Part shown: in pieces, positions 1 through 7,514 of the stretch
Numbering within the stretch: position 1 is the stretch's first letter
Layout of the letters: each line of letters opens with the position of its first letter
Source: Sedimentitalea xiamensis
GTDB lineage: Bacteria; Pseudomonadota; Alphaproteobacteria; Rhodobacterales; Rhodobacteraceae
Assembly: GCF_030164465.1 (NCBI RefSeq)
Contig: NZ_JASNJE010000028.1
Span: 1-60,439, forward strand
DNA length: 60,439 nt
Reading direction: 5' to 3'
Program-made: the position numbers and the translations under genes
Notes under the pieces: generated by a model
The model's input: only the letters and a program-made list of their open reading frames with translations
Databases searched by the model: none
Told to the model about the DNA's origin: nothing

Positions 1-70
1 CGAAACCCCGCAGGCCCGCCGCCGCTGCGCTATGTGAGGGCTACGCAGCGCCGGGCCTGCTCAGCAAAAG

Positions 71-121
71 GGGGTCAATATTGGACGCCGATAAGGGGTC
101 AAAGTTCAATGCCGATTGACA
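71..121 (+). mobile_element. IS21-family-like terminal end with two internal repeats
   Basis: Two 22-bp units of the form GGGGTCAA...GCCGAT stand in tandem, separated by AA, and the second runs straight into TGACA. Multiple terminal repeats with GGGTCAA and a final GATTGACA are typical of IS21-family ends (family knowledge). The istAB genes would lie to the left of the window, so only the right tip is seen. The family call is by pattern and not by search. Confidence 0.5.
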
Positions 122-258
122 AATGACGAAGCTCTTCTTGACGTTGACCCGACCTTAGGACACATTCAGGTCACCGCTTGGGACACATCGCAATTCTCCG
201 ATCGGCTAACACATTGTGATCTATTGTGTTTTTACAGGGGTTGGTTTGGTTTTCCGCC

Positions 259-272
259 TCTCCTGGGCACCA
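259..272 (+). repeat. att-core-like direct repeat, left copy
   Basis: The 14-mer TCTCCTGGGCACCA occurs here and again at 1836-1849. It ends in CCA and resembles the 3' end of a tRNA, the usual core of tyrosine-integrase att sites. No intact tRNA can be folded around it. The two copies bracket the Fic gene. Confidence 0.5.
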
Positions 273-331
273 CGCTTACCCATAAGTCATTGATTTAGAT
301 GCACTTTTTTACCTGGGTTGGATTTCGCTAC

Positions 332-360
332 GATTTCCCGCACCGATTCCCGCAACATTG
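332..360 (+). repeat. paired CCCGCAACATTG arm-type repeat, left copy
   Basis: Contains CCCGCA followed 6 bp later by CCCGCAACATTG. The 29-bp stretch matches 1737-1765 at 22 of 29 positions. Short paired repeats just inside an att core are typical integrase arm-binding sites; that reading is inference. Confidence 0.45.
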
Positions 361-402
361 TGAGGTTTGCCCCAGGTTGCAAACGCATCTGGATACAGGG
401 CT

Positions 403-1587
403 TTACGTACGGATTAGGCGAATGAGAGGTTCGAAAGCATAGAGTGCTGCCCGACGGCCTGACGCTGCCTCGATCTCAATGAGAAGACCTGCGTCCACTA
501 GAGCGCGAGATAGGCGAACAGCAGTGGGCTTCGGAATGCCGCCGCGTGTTGTGAAGCGATTGTTTCGGAACACGGGATTCTTGAAGATGAAGTCTTGTGC
601 AAAGGTAGACCATTGGGAATTTAGAGTTTCTCTAAACACCGGTTTCATTTCTTCGTAAAGGTCGGTGATGGACTTTGCCGTTGTCAAGTTCCTTTCTGCC
701 TGTTCTGCAATGGCTTCAAGAAAAAATTCACACCAACCGGTCCAATCTCCCGATGCTGAGACTTGGCGCATGCGCTCTATATACTCTGCTTTTCGCTCTT
801 CAAAGAATGCGCTGATATAGAAATGTGGCTTGCTGATGAGACCCTTGTTCCAAAGCGAGAGTGTAATCAGCATCCGCCCGATTCTACCGTTCCCATCATT
901 GAACGGATGTAGCGCTTCAAACTCCACATGAGATATTGCGACACCGAGCAGGTGCGGTAGCGTGTTTCCATTGATGAATGCGACCAAATTCTCCATGGAT
1001 GGAGGCAACTGTTCCGGCGAAATTGGTGTAAAGTAAACCTCCCGCCTTGCATCGTCACCGACGTAGTTTTGCTCCGACTTGTACTCTCCCGGGTTTTTTG
1101 TTGCACCGCGTCCGAACCCTAGCAAGGTCTTATGCGCGGAGCGTATTAAATGTTCGCTTATGGGATATCCATCCTCGACACTTCTCTGTGACCTTTTCAG
1201 CGCAGCGGCGTAGAGCGCAACTTCCAAGGTTGTTGGTCGCACATCTGTCGGACCAACATCGTCGTCAGAATCCGCTTCATATCGCAACACCTCGTCAATC
1301 GTTGATATCGTTCCCTCCATACGAGACGAGACAACGGCTTCTTGGCTGCGCAGCGGGCTGACAAGAAATTCACTGTTGTGAAGCCCCAAGAGTGTTTGGT
1401 CGTATCTAGCTAAAGCGGCTCGCGCATCTCCCATCGGAACGAAAAGCCGCTCATAGTCCAAAGAAGTAGGCGGAAACTGATCATAGTGATAATCGACGTT
1501 CTTATCAAAACTGTAGTGGTTCAACGGCAAGCGCATACTACTTCTCGCTTTGTGTCTCGAATCGAGCGGCATGTGATTCAGAAGCAT
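403..1587 (-). CDS. Fic-domain protein (predicted AMPylase), class II
   Basis: A 394-residue Fic/DOC protein. The catalytic motif HPFNDGNGRIGR is complete at residues 227-238, with His227 the expected base for transfer of AMP from ATP to a hydroxyl of a target protein. An N-terminal S-x-x-x-E-G motif (Ser87 to Gly92, with inhibitory Glu91) places the autoinhibitory helix before the Fic core, which defines class II. The C-terminal 60 residues look like a winged helix, as in many Fic proteins of this length. The ATG is preceded by AAGGGA. The gene stands alone between two sets of direct repeats, which suggests it is cargo of an integrated element. Target and physiological role are not visible. 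Confidence 0.9.
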   Translation of the reverse strand: MLLNHMPLDSRHKARSSMRLPLNHYSFDKNVDYHYDQFPPTSLDYERLFVPMGDARAALARYDQTLLGLHNSEFLVSPLRSQEAVVSSRMEGTISTIDEVLRYEADSDDDVGPTDVRPTTLEVALYAAALKRSQRSVEDGYPISEHLIRSAHKTLLGFGRGATKNPGEYKSEQNYVGDDARREVYFTPISPEQLPPSMENLVAFINGNTLPHLLGVAISHVEFEALHPFNDGNGRIGRMLITLSLWNKGLISKPHFYISAFFEERKAEYIERMRQVSASGDWTGWCEFFLEAIAEQAERNLTTAKSITDLYEEMKPVFRETLNSQWSTFAQDFIFKNPVFRNNRFTTRGGIPKPTAVRLSRALVDAGLLIEIEAASGRRAALYAFEPLIRLIRT

Positions 1588-1736
1588 TGATGAGTATCCC
1601 TTGCGCTACTCAAAGAGCTTTGTCAATCATTTTCGCCCCCCTGTGAGCCTCAAGGCAACTTGACAAGCATGTGGTTGCCTCAAGTCCTCTTGTAAATCAA
1701 AACTGCCCCGGATTGAGCCACAAGCGATTGGCTGCC

Positions 1737-1765
1737 AAAATCCCGCAACAGATCCCGCAACATTG
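1737..1765 (+). repeat. paired CCCGCAACATTG arm-type repeat, right copy
   Basis: Partner of the repeat at 332-360. Here both sub-repeats read CCCGCAACA. It lies about 70 bp before the right att-like core. Confidence 0.45.
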
Positions 1766-1835
1766 CATTCATTCAATCCGAATAAAATACTGATATCAAA
1801 CAATAAAGTTTGGCGGATGCAAAGGGTTTGCAACG

Positions 1836-1849
1836 TCTCCTGGGCACCA
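1836..1849 (+). repeat. att-core-like direct repeat, right copy
   Basis: Identical 14-mer to 259-272. Together the two copies delimit about 1.58 kb that contains only the Fic gene. Confidence 0.5.
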
Positions 1850-2251
1850 TAACTTCCTGGCAAGATATACTCTGTGCCGTGGCAGCCGCCCCTCAGGAAA
1901 ATCTGCCCAGGCAACCGCCCAGAGTCGGATCACTCCTGACCGTCATTGTGCCCCTGAACTCCCGCTTCCTGGATCGTCCGGCCAGAGGCGACACCCGTCG
2001 GTCAGCTTGGCGGTTTCTGGCTTGGCCTTGCTGTTCGAACGTCGGGAGAGACCTAACACGGCGAGCCATCCGCCGGGCGACCAGCACCGGCACCACGAAG
2101 TATTCTTCGCCATAGCCCCGGTCGGCCATGTTTTCCGGTAGCACCTCGAACTAAGCGGTAGACGCAAGCGCCACGGGCTCCGCGCGACGGTTTGGTCTTG
2201 AAGCCGCTGTCCGCCATTGGTTCCGCAAAATTCTCAACGGCCGGAATCCAC

Positions 2252-2282
2252 AAGGGCAAGGGCGGATGACCCCCTTGCCCTT
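2252..2282 (-). terminator. perfect 11-bp hairpin downstream of csbD
   Basis: AAGGGCAAGGG pairs with CCCTTGCCCTT across a 9-nt loop, about 60 bp after the csbD stop. It is likely a transcription terminator, although the U-tract on the minus strand is weak. Confidence 0.5.
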
Positions 2283-2342
2283 TCCATGCAATCACGTCGG
2301 CGAACCTGTGTGACGATTGCCGCCAATCCGCCCGCGCCGGCG

Positions 2343-2540
2343 TCAGAGCGCGCGCGACCAATCGTCGACTTGCCGTTCGGCCTCCTCCCGCGCCTTGCCG
2401 TATTTCTCTTGCAGCAGCCCGACGATCTCTTCGCGTCGGCCTTCCACGCGATCCAGATCGTCATCGGTCAGGTCGCCCCATTTGCTCTGGGCCTTGCCCT
2501 TGATCTGCTTCCAGTTGCCTTCGATCTGGTCCCAATTCAT
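2343..2540 (-). CDS. csbD: CsbD-family stress protein
   Basis: A 65-residue, highly charged protein starting [16 protein letters not shown]. This is the hallmark N-terminus of the CsbD family, which is induced by general stress in many bacteria although its molecular function is unknown. The length is normal for the family. The start has a good ribosome binding site (AAAGGAA, 6-7 nt before ATG). An EcfG-type promoter lies upstream, so induction by the general stress sigma factor encoded 5 kb away is expected. Confidence 0.9.
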   Translation of the reverse strand: MNWDQIEGNWKQIKGKAQSKWGDLTDDDLDRVEGRREEIVGLLQEKYGKAREEAERQVDDWSRAL

Positions 2541-2577
2541 TGCGAATTCCTTTCGTTGATGGTTTCAGTATTCGGTC

Positions 2578-2603
2578 AACGCGCACCAACGCGCAGGAGT
2601 TCC
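2578..2603 (-). promoter_or_regulatory. EcfG (general stress) promoter of csbD
   Basis: On the minus strand the sequence reads GGAAC, 17 bp, CGTT. This is the alphaproteobacterial EcfG consensus with correct spacing. The -10 element is 38 bp before the csbD ATG. Confidence 0.85.
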
Positions 2604-2772
2604 CGCCGAAATTCGCAGGTCGCCGGAACCTCGGCGAAATTCCGCTGCGGTTGCCCGGACATGTCCGATCCGGGAACCAGCGCCGTACGTCGTGACCATG
2701 GCTTCGACGCGCCGCTCGGCGCTTCGGCTCGATCGGTCAGCCTTTTGCCGTTGATCGGATTAATCGCCGGGG

Positions 2773-2847
2773 TCATCCAAGCCCCAGGAAGGACAGGATC
2801 GCCAGGACGACGACCACGAGACCAACGAGATAGATGATTCCGTGCAT
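2773..2847 (-). CDS. 24-residue single-span membrane peptide
   Basis: A very short gene encoding MHGIIYLVGLVVVVLAILSF followed by LGLG. After a short N-terminus it is one continuous hydrophobic helix, so it should be an inner-membrane peptide. An excellent ribosome binding site (AAAAGGAG, 7 nt before ATG) supports translation. From memory, near-identical tiny proteins are annotated as hypothetical in many Rhodobacteraceae. It sits among stress genes, but I see no EcfG promoter directly in front of it. Function unknown. Confidence 0.75.
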   Translation of the reverse strand: MHGIIYLVGLVVVVLAILSFLGLG

Positions 2848-2942
2848 CCGAATTCTCCTTTTGAAATCATTTCGGTTCGGAAGCGCCACGCAGAGTTTGC
2901 CTGACCATTGGACGACGCGCATTCGCGCAACATCCGTGTCGC

Positions 2943-3179
2943 TCAGGACCGCTGCCTGCGTTGGGGGCGACGCCGTCTTGGGGGCCAGTTCGGATCTTCC
3001 CGCTTGATGGCGCGGGCGCTCCACAGTCCGGCGGGGACACCGATCAGGAGACCCAGGGCGCCCGCCGCGACGAAGGACGGCCAGCTCACCCAACCGAGAC
3101 TGAGAAACAGGATCACCGCTCCACCCGCGAGACAAGCCGCCCAAAGCGCGATCATCAGGGTACGAAGGGGGGCAAACAT
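2943..3179 (-). CDS. small two-span membrane protein of the stress island
   Basis: A 78-residue protein starting MFAPLRTLMIALW. There are two hydrophobic segments, at about residues 6-28 and 33-55, and a strongly basic tail rich in Arg and Pro, which should stay in the cytoplasm. The start was chosen for the AAAAGGAG box 8 nt upstream; a longer frame exists but lacks such a site and would extend across the predicted transcription start. A canonical EcfG promoter ends about 40 bp before the ATG. I do not recognise the family; a role in envelope stress is inferred only from the promoter and neighbours. Confidence 0.7.
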   Translation of the reverse strand: MFAPLRTLMIALWAACLAGGAVILFLSLGWVSWPSFVAAGALGLLIGVPAGLWSARAIKREDPNWPPRRRRPQRRQRS

Positions 3180-3217
3180 CGGAATGCTCCTTTTCTTGTC
3201 ATGGACCACGATGGCAA

Positions 3218-3242
3218 AACGCGCGGCCGCGCGAATGGTTCC
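3218..3242 (-). promoter_or_regulatory. EcfG promoter of the 78-residue membrane protein
   Basis: GGAAC, 16 bp, CGTT on the minus strand, with the -10 element about 39 bp before the ATG. Confidence 0.8.
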
Positions 3243-3282
3243 CTCCGGCGCCGAAAGGCAAGCGGCGCGGACGACAGGACCG

Positions 3283-3465
3283 TCAGCCTTTCTTGTCGGG
3301 AAGGCCTTGCCGATCTGTGGAAGCGAGGTCTTCCAGCTCCCTTTCGGTCATGGTCTCGTACATATCTTTGGATGCGCCGACCAAGTCGGATTTCTTCGTT
3401 TCGCCGCGCTTCGCGGACAGTGCGGCGCCGGCCGCTTTCTGCTGGGGTCTGGATGTTGCAGGCAT
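3283..3465 (-). CDS. DUF3008 family protein
   Basis: A 60-residue hydrophilic protein opening MPATSRPQQKAAGAAL and closing with GLPDKKG. The N-terminus, the central K-SDL-GASK-MYE-M core and this C-terminus are the typical DUF3008 pattern. Members are small, basic and soluble, common in Proteobacteria and often near general stress genes; their function is unknown. I found no canonical EcfG box immediately upstream, so it may be read from the DUF1328 promoter (about 200 bp between the genes) or from a weaker element. Confidence 0.85.
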   Translation of the reverse strand: MPATSRPQQKAAGAALSAKRGETKKSDLVGASKDMYETMTERELEDLASTDRQGLPDKKG

Positions 3466-3669
3466 TTTCTGTGACCTCTCTTGTCTTGAGAAGCATGCAC
3501 CGGGGTCGTTTCCGGTTTTCGATCAGGCCGGCGCCCGTGATCTCGGCGATCCTGTCTGACAGAGCTTCGCGCGCACGCTCGACAGTGTCCGGGACGGATA
3601 CGCGCGAAGCGTTTCGGCCTTTATCGGCGTCTCGGAAAACGCGCCGGTGCGCGTTGGACGGCAGCTTGT

Positions 3670-3831
3670 TCAGCGCCGCGCCGCCCGCGCCACGAGCGCG
3701 ACCATGAACAACACCAGGAAGATTATGAAGATAATCTGCGCAATTCCGGCGGATGCCGAGGCAATGCCACCAAACCCCAGAACGCCTGCGATGATGGCGA
3801 TGATGAAAAACGTCAATGCCCAGTACAGCAT
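3670..3831 (-). CDS. DUF1328 (YtjA-like) small membrane protein
   Basis: A 53-residue protein starting [20 protein letters not shown] and containing [12 protein letters not shown], the standard DUF1328/YtjA sequence. It has two transmembrane helices linked by a Gly/Ala-rich turn and a short Arg-rich end. The E. coli relative is a small inner-membrane protein of unknown function. The ribosome binding site AAAGGAA precedes the ATG. An EcfG-type promoter with 17-bp spacing lies 37 bp upstream, placing it in the general stress regulon. Confidence 0.9.
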   Translation of the reverse strand: MLYWALTFFIIAIIAGVLGFGGIASASAGIAQIIFIIFLVLFMVALVARAARR

Positions 3832-3867
3832 GTTTCATTCCTTTCGCATTTGGTTGCCTGCACGATC

Positions 3868-3893
3868 AACGCGAGCAACGCGAAGATGGTTCC
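3868..3893 (-). promoter_or_regulatory. EcfG promoter of the DUF1328 gene
   Basis: GGAAC, 17 bp, CGTT on the minus strand, with the -10 element 37 bp before the start codon. Confidence 0.85.
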
Positions 3894-4062
3894 ATGCGGC
3901 GAGAATTTTCTTCTGTCCGCCCTGGAAAGCGCGCGCGATTCCCCGAAGGCGCAGGAGGTTGGCAATCAGGCCTCCGGCGCGGTTCGCGAACAACCTGCGA
4001 TGGCTGTTGGTCTGGCCATCGGACTCGGCTTTCTGCTCGGTTTCGCGGCGGGCCGAAAATAG
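3886..4062 (+). CDS. possible ElaB/YqjD-like membrane-anchor remnant
   Basis: A 58-codon frame ending in MAVGLAIGLGFLLGFAAGRK. This resembles the glycine-zipper membrane anchor that closes ElaB/YqjD/DUF883 proteins. The usual long helical N-terminal part is missing, the ATG lies inside the divergent DUF1328 promoter, and no ribosome binding site is evident. It may be a truncated gene or a chance frame. A hairpin about 35 bp after its stop would fit a transcribed unit. Confidence 0.3.
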   Translation: MVPCGENFLLSALESARDSPKAQEVGNQASGAVREQPAMAVGLAIGLGFLLGFAAGRK

Positions 4063-4097
4063 TCGGATGAACAGAAAACACCGCGCTGCGGCGTTTG

Positions 4098-4134
4098 ATC
4101 TGGCCCGGAGCCTTTGCCGGGCTTCGGGCCAGAT
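4098..4134. terminator. 14-bp hairpin between convergent units
   Basis: ATCTGGCCCGGAGC pairs with GCTTCGGGCCAGAT, one mismatch and a 9-nt loop. It lies downstream of both the lipoprotein gene (minus) and the possible ElaB-like frame (plus), so it could terminate either. No U-tract on either side. Confidence 0.4.
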
Positions 4135-4277
4135 TGACGAAAGGCAGTGCGCATCCGGTCGAAATCGGCCGACGCGACCCCTTTTTGCTTGTTATGAAAA
4201 AGGGCGCTCGGCCCGTCCGTTCCGGAATTTTCCCGACCGCGTTCTCGATCCGACTTGGCTGGTCACGTTCCAGCCGG

Positions 4278-4490
4278 TCAGCACTTGCCCGGATTTTCAT
4301 TGCAATAGATCAGGTTCCCGGCCGCGCCAACCGCAGCGCCGGTGACGATATTGCCGTTCAGAAGGGCCGAGCCGGCGGCACCGGCCCCGGCGCCGTACAA
4401 AACCTGTTCCCCCGTGGTGTCTCCGCAAGCGGCAAGGCCGCCGAGAAGCCCGAGCGCGGGCAATAGCGATTTGAGTTTCATGTCCTTCAT
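4278..4490 (-). CDS. small lipoprotein with glycine-zipper segment
   Basis: A 70-residue protein with a lipoprotein signal ending in the lipobox LAAC, so the mature protein begins at Cys with Gly-Asp next. The mature part is mainly a Gly/Ala-rich stretch (GAGAGAAGSAL...GAAVGAAG), a glycine-zipper pattern seen in OsmB-like and 17-kDa surface lipoproteins, and ends with a Cys pair (YCNENPGKC). An AGGAGAAAGG box precedes this ATG; a second ATG three codons later is also possible. It follows the secreted-protein gene by 59 bp and probably shares its EcfG promoter. Confidence 0.75.
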   Translation of the reverse strand: MKDMKLKSLLPALGLLGGLAACGDTTGEQVLYGAGAGAAGSALLNGNIVTGAAVGAAGNLIYCNENPGKC

Positions 4491-4549
4491 CCTTTCTCCT
4501 GGATCAAACTGCGGCTTCGCGCGTGGCAAGTCCCTGAACGGGTGCCTGT

Positions 4550-5035
4550 CTAATTCAGCTTCGATGCGACATTGTCGGCAAAGGCGGAAATCACGGCCGT
4601 ATAGAATGCATCGCTCTCAACGGTCAGGGTCGAGGTATTCGTGCCTTCGGGGTAGTAGGCGTCCAGCTGATCCGTGGTGACGGTCAGCGTGTAATTCTCG
4701 TCCTTGCTCGGATCCGGCATGTCGATGTCCACGTCGCCGACGATCGACCAGGAACCGATTCCAAGCGCCGCCTCGAAATTGTTCGCCAGGGCGACCTCGT
4801 CGATATCCACCTCGATTTCGGCGGCATCGGCATCCTCATCGGCGATCCGTGTCACCAATCTTTCCGCGATGGCGGTTTCGAGATCGACTTCAAGGCTCTT
4901 CCAGGCTCCCGCGGCTTCGTATGTCTCGATCGCCGACAGATCGGCCTCGACGTCGATCTTGGAAACTTCTGTCTCCGCCACCACGGCAGTCGCAATACCT
5001 GCGGCCAGAACGGAATTTCTGATCAGATGTGCCAT
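4550..5035 (-). CDS. secreted acidic protein of unknown function
   Basis: A 161-residue protein with a short signal-like N-terminus (MAHLIRNSVLAAGIATAVVA) and then a very acidic mature part rich in Asp, Glu and Val. It alternates beta-strand-like segments (IDVEADL, IEVDIDEVAL, DVDIDMP) and ends in a helix. This suggests a periplasmic domain. I do not recognise the family. The ribosome binding site GAGGAGAA precedes the ATG, and a canonical EcfG promoter lies about 50 bp upstream, so it belongs to the general stress regulon together with the downstream lipoprotein. Confidence 0.7.
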   Translation of the reverse strand: MAHLIRNSVLAAGIATAVVAETEVSKIDVEADLSAIETYEAAGAWKSLEVDLETAIAERLVTRIADEDADAAEIEVDIDEVALANNFEAALGIGSWSIVGDVDIDMPDPSKDENYTLTVTTDQLDAYYPEGTNTSTLTVESDAFYTAVISAFADNVASKLN

Positions 5036-5082
5036 TGTTCGTTCTCCTCACTCACGCCCCCCGTCATGGGGTGCGAAGAGAG

Positions 5083-5107
5083 AACGCATGAAGCCCGGTT
5101 TCGTTCC
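5083..5107 (-). promoter_or_regulatory. EcfG promoter of the secreted-protein/lipoprotein unit
   Basis: GGAAC, 16 bp, CGTT on the minus strand, with the -10 element 48 bp before the ATG of the secreted protein. Confidence 0.8.
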
Positions 5108-5223
5108 GTTGCGCGGCCAACCGGGCCGGACTTCGGCGGAAAATCGCCAAAGGCCGCAATGGGCCCCGGAAGGACCATCGCCGCCGGTGTCTGCGGTGAC
5201 GCCTCCCGAATGGCCGGGAGCCT

Positions 5224-6963
5224 TCATGCGCCGGGGTCGTCTCCGACCTGCGCCAGCAGGAAGGTCACGTGGAGCTCATAGCGATCGTCCTTCCGGCCGT
5301 GCTCCAGCGTTGCGTCGAGCTGGGTGGCAAAGGTCTCGATCAGGCTGATGCCCAAGCCGGTTTCGCCTGATTCCAAAGTGTCTTCTTCCTTGTTCGCACA
5401 GGAATTGACCACGCTCATGAAAATCCGCCCGTCTTCATGCGAATGCAGCGCCACGTCGATCCAGCAATCTTCGCCCTCGGGTGCATCGCAGTATTTCACC
5501 GCGTTTGTCACGGCCTCGGTCAAAAGCAGTGACAGCGGCATCGATTGCTCGGGAACGATCACCACCGGATCAAAATGGGTCGACACCATCACCTGGTTCC
5601 CCCGGCCATCGACATTCCCGATCGCCACCAGGTTGCTCACGATGTCCTTCAGCAATTCGTCCGCCCGAATCGCCGACAGTTTGTTTGACAGGTAAAGCTG
5701 GCGGTGGATCGAGGCCAGCGCCATCACCCGGTCCTGCAACTGACCGATCACACGCTTGGTTTCGGCGTGCCGTGCGCTTCGGGCCTGCATGTTCATGATG
5801 CTCGAAATGACCTGGAGATTGTTCTTCACCCGGTGATGGACCTCGCGCAGCAGCATCGTCTTTTCCGCCAGATCTTCCTCGCGCAAACGCTCCTGTTCGG
5901 CGATCCGGCGGGTCATTCTGCGGAAGGTGTCGGCAAAGGCTTCCAGTTCTTCCGGCGCCCGGTCCAGCCGCGCGTTCTCGAAATCTATCCTGTGGTCCGA
6001 ATAAAGCCGCATCCACTGGCGCAGCCGGTTGATATGGCGGATCACCATCCGATGCAGCCCGACGGCCGCGACGGCAACGGAGATCAACCAGATCAGCGCA
6101 GGAAAATATGGCCCGAGGTTGCGCCAGGCCAACGCCGCATAGCTGTTGTCCACCGTCGGCCAGCTTCCAAGGACATAAACGCGGCCCTCCAGAATCGGAA
6201 CCACCGCGAAATCGCGCGATGCTCCGTAGTGGTTCTTGCCCCGGAATGTATAGCCCACAGGCATCGCCAGATCGGCCAGCGGACGCCCGGCCGGCAACAC
6301 ATTGCGACGGGTTTCCGAGAACTGTTCCGTCGCAAGGATGTTTCCGCCGGGCTCGAACAGCACGAGATCCACGTCCTGTCCGGGCACAGCGAGCAGTTCG
6401 TTGGCCTCCTCGACTGGTATCGCGATCAGGATGAAACCGTGCCCTTCGCCATGCACCACCGGAACCGTGATGCTGAACACGGTCGTTCCGTCCGCCGCCG
6501 GGTTGGGCCCGGTGTGCAAGTCCCTGCCACCGGACAGGTTCAGTTGCCTGAATAAGTCCGTGTCGGCAATCCTGTCCCGCGATCCGTCCGAGGCGCACAG
6601 CAGGGCGCCCTCCGCATCGATGTATCCCGCAAAGGAAAACTCGGCATTCGATTCAACCAGAAGCCTCAGGGGATCGTCGCAATTGCCGTGCCCTTTTCGC
6701 AGTGTCGAGATCACCTCCGCCAGCGCCTCGGCAACACCGGAACTGCGCTCGATCAGGGCGCGCGCTCTTGCCCCGGCCTGGCGTGTCCGGTCCATCAGAC
6801 TGGCTTCGGACAGTGCCTGGCTCTCGCGCAGGATATGCCGGTACTGATATACGGAAACCAGACCGAGCGGCAGGACCGCAAGGCTCAGCACGAAGACCAG
6901 TCGCAGGGTCAGGCCCGAAATGATCAGCGGTGGCAAGCGGGCGTCTTTCCGGCGGCTTGTCAT
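5224..6963 (-). CDS. membrane sensor histidine kinase, HisKA_2 type (candidate PhyR kinase)
   Basis: A 579-residue kinase. Transmembrane helix 1 is near residues 15-40, followed by a periplasmic sensor region of about 240 residues and helix 2 near 286-305. A short linker precedes the HisKA_2 dimerisation domain with EVHHRVKNNLQ (phospho-acceptor His377), then an HWE/HisKA_2-type HATPase with a GLGISLIETF box near the end. Kinases of this class phosphorylate PhyR in the alphaproteobacterial general stress response. Its ATG overlaps the ecfG stop as ATGA, so it is translated as the third gene of the nepR-ecfG operon. The signal sensed is unknown. Confidence 0.88.
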   Translation of the reverse strand: MTSRRKDARLPPLIISGLTLRLVFVLSLAVLPLGLVSVYQYRHILRESQALSEASLMDRTRQAGARARALIERSSGVAEALAEVISTLRKGHGNCDDPLRLLVESNAEFSFAGYIDAEGALLCASDGSRDRIADTDLFRQLNLSGGRDLHTGPNPAADGTTVFSITVPVVHGEGHGFILIAIPVEEANELLAVPGQDVDLVLFEPGGNILATEQFSETRRNVLPAGRPLADLAMPVGYTFRGKNHYGASRDFAVVPILEGRVYVLGSWPTVDNSYAALAWRNLGPYFPALIWLISVAVAAVGLHRMVIRHINRLRQWMRLYSDHRIDFENARLDRAPEELEAFADTFRRMTRRIAEQERLREEDLAEKTMLLREVHHRVKNNLQVISSIMNMQARSARHAETKRVIGQLQDRVMALASIHRQLYLSNKLSAIRADELLKDIVSNLVAIGNVDGRGNQVMVSTHFDPVVIVPEQSMPLSLLLTEAVTNAVKYCDAPEGEDCWIDVALHSHEDGRIFMSVVNSCANKEEDTLESGETGLGISLIETFATQLDATLEHGRKDDRYELHVTFLLAQVGDDPGA

Positions 6964-7514
6964 ATCGCCCTGGTAGCGGAATGGACCTCTGCCGTCGTCG
7001 CATCGGTGATGCCCAGAACGCCGTCTTCTTCCAGGTCCATCAGTTCCGCAAGCCGCTTGCGCGCCCGGTTGATACGGCTTTTGACCGTGCCGACGGCACA
7101 ACCGCACATCTCGGCGGCTTCCTGGTAGGAAAACCCCTCCACGCCGACCAGAACCAACGCCTCGCGCTGTTCGTCGGTCAGTTCCCGGAAGGCGGAACGG
7201 AAGTCCCGGACCGCCAGACGCCCGTCATGACGCGGCTGTTCCGACAAGGTTGCGGCGTGCGCGCCCTCGGGGTCTTCGACCTCGTGTCGGCGCTTGCGGA
7301 ACTGGGAATAATAGGTGTTGCGCAGAATGGTGAACAGCCAGGCGCGCAGGTTTGTGCCGGGCTCGAACTTGTCCAGGTTGCTCCAGGCCTTGACGATCGC
7401 ATCCTGAACCAGATCATCCGCCGTCGCCGCATTTCTGGACAGGCTCATGGCAAAGGCGCGCATCGCGGGCAGGTGATCAACCAGCTCGTTCCGGGGATCG
7501 GAATGTTCGGTCAC
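6960..7514 (-). CDS. ecfG: general stress ECF sigma factor EcfG
   Basis: A 184-residue ECF sigma factor. Region 2 holds AMSLSRNAATADDLVQDAIVK and LRAWLFTILRN; region 4 holds LVGVEGFSYQEAAEMCGCAVG-TVKSRINRARKRL, the EcfG/ECF15 signature. It directs RNA polymerase to GGAAC...CGTT promoters of stress genes and is held by NepR until PhyR-P removes it. It starts with GTG, which overlaps the nepR stop as GTGA, and its own stop overlaps the kinase start. The promoter before nepR matches its own consensus, so the operon is autoregulated. Confidence 0.95.
   Translation of the reverse strand: MTEHSDPRNELVDHLPAMRAFAMSLSRNAATADDLVQDAIVKAWSNLDKFEPGTNLRAWLFTILRNTYYSQFRKRRHEVEDPEGAHAATLSEQPRHDGRLAVRDFRSAFRELTDEQREALVLVGVEGFSYQEAAEMCGCAVGTVKSRINRARKRLAELMDLEEDGVLGITDATTAEVHSATRAI

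Larger units (their letters stand above)
1588..2251. other. stretch without a supported gene
   Basis: Apart from the att-like repeats I see no convincing gene. Open frames on the minus strand around 1.9-2.1 kb have no recognisable domain and no ribosome binding site; they may be decayed mobile DNA. Confidence 0.5.

Noticed and set aside
259..272. tRNA gene suggested by TCTCCTGGGCACCA
   Set aside because: Only the 3' tip resembles a tRNA; no cloverleaf can be formed from the bases upstream at either copy.
116..298. Short open frame right of the IS21-like end
   Set aside because: No ribosome binding site, no recognisable domain, and it crosses the att-like repeat.
2576..2776. 66-codon frame whose ATG overlaps the stop of the 24-residue peptide gene
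   Set aside because: The overlap is suggestive, but the product has no family-like features and its end contains the csbD EcfG promoter.
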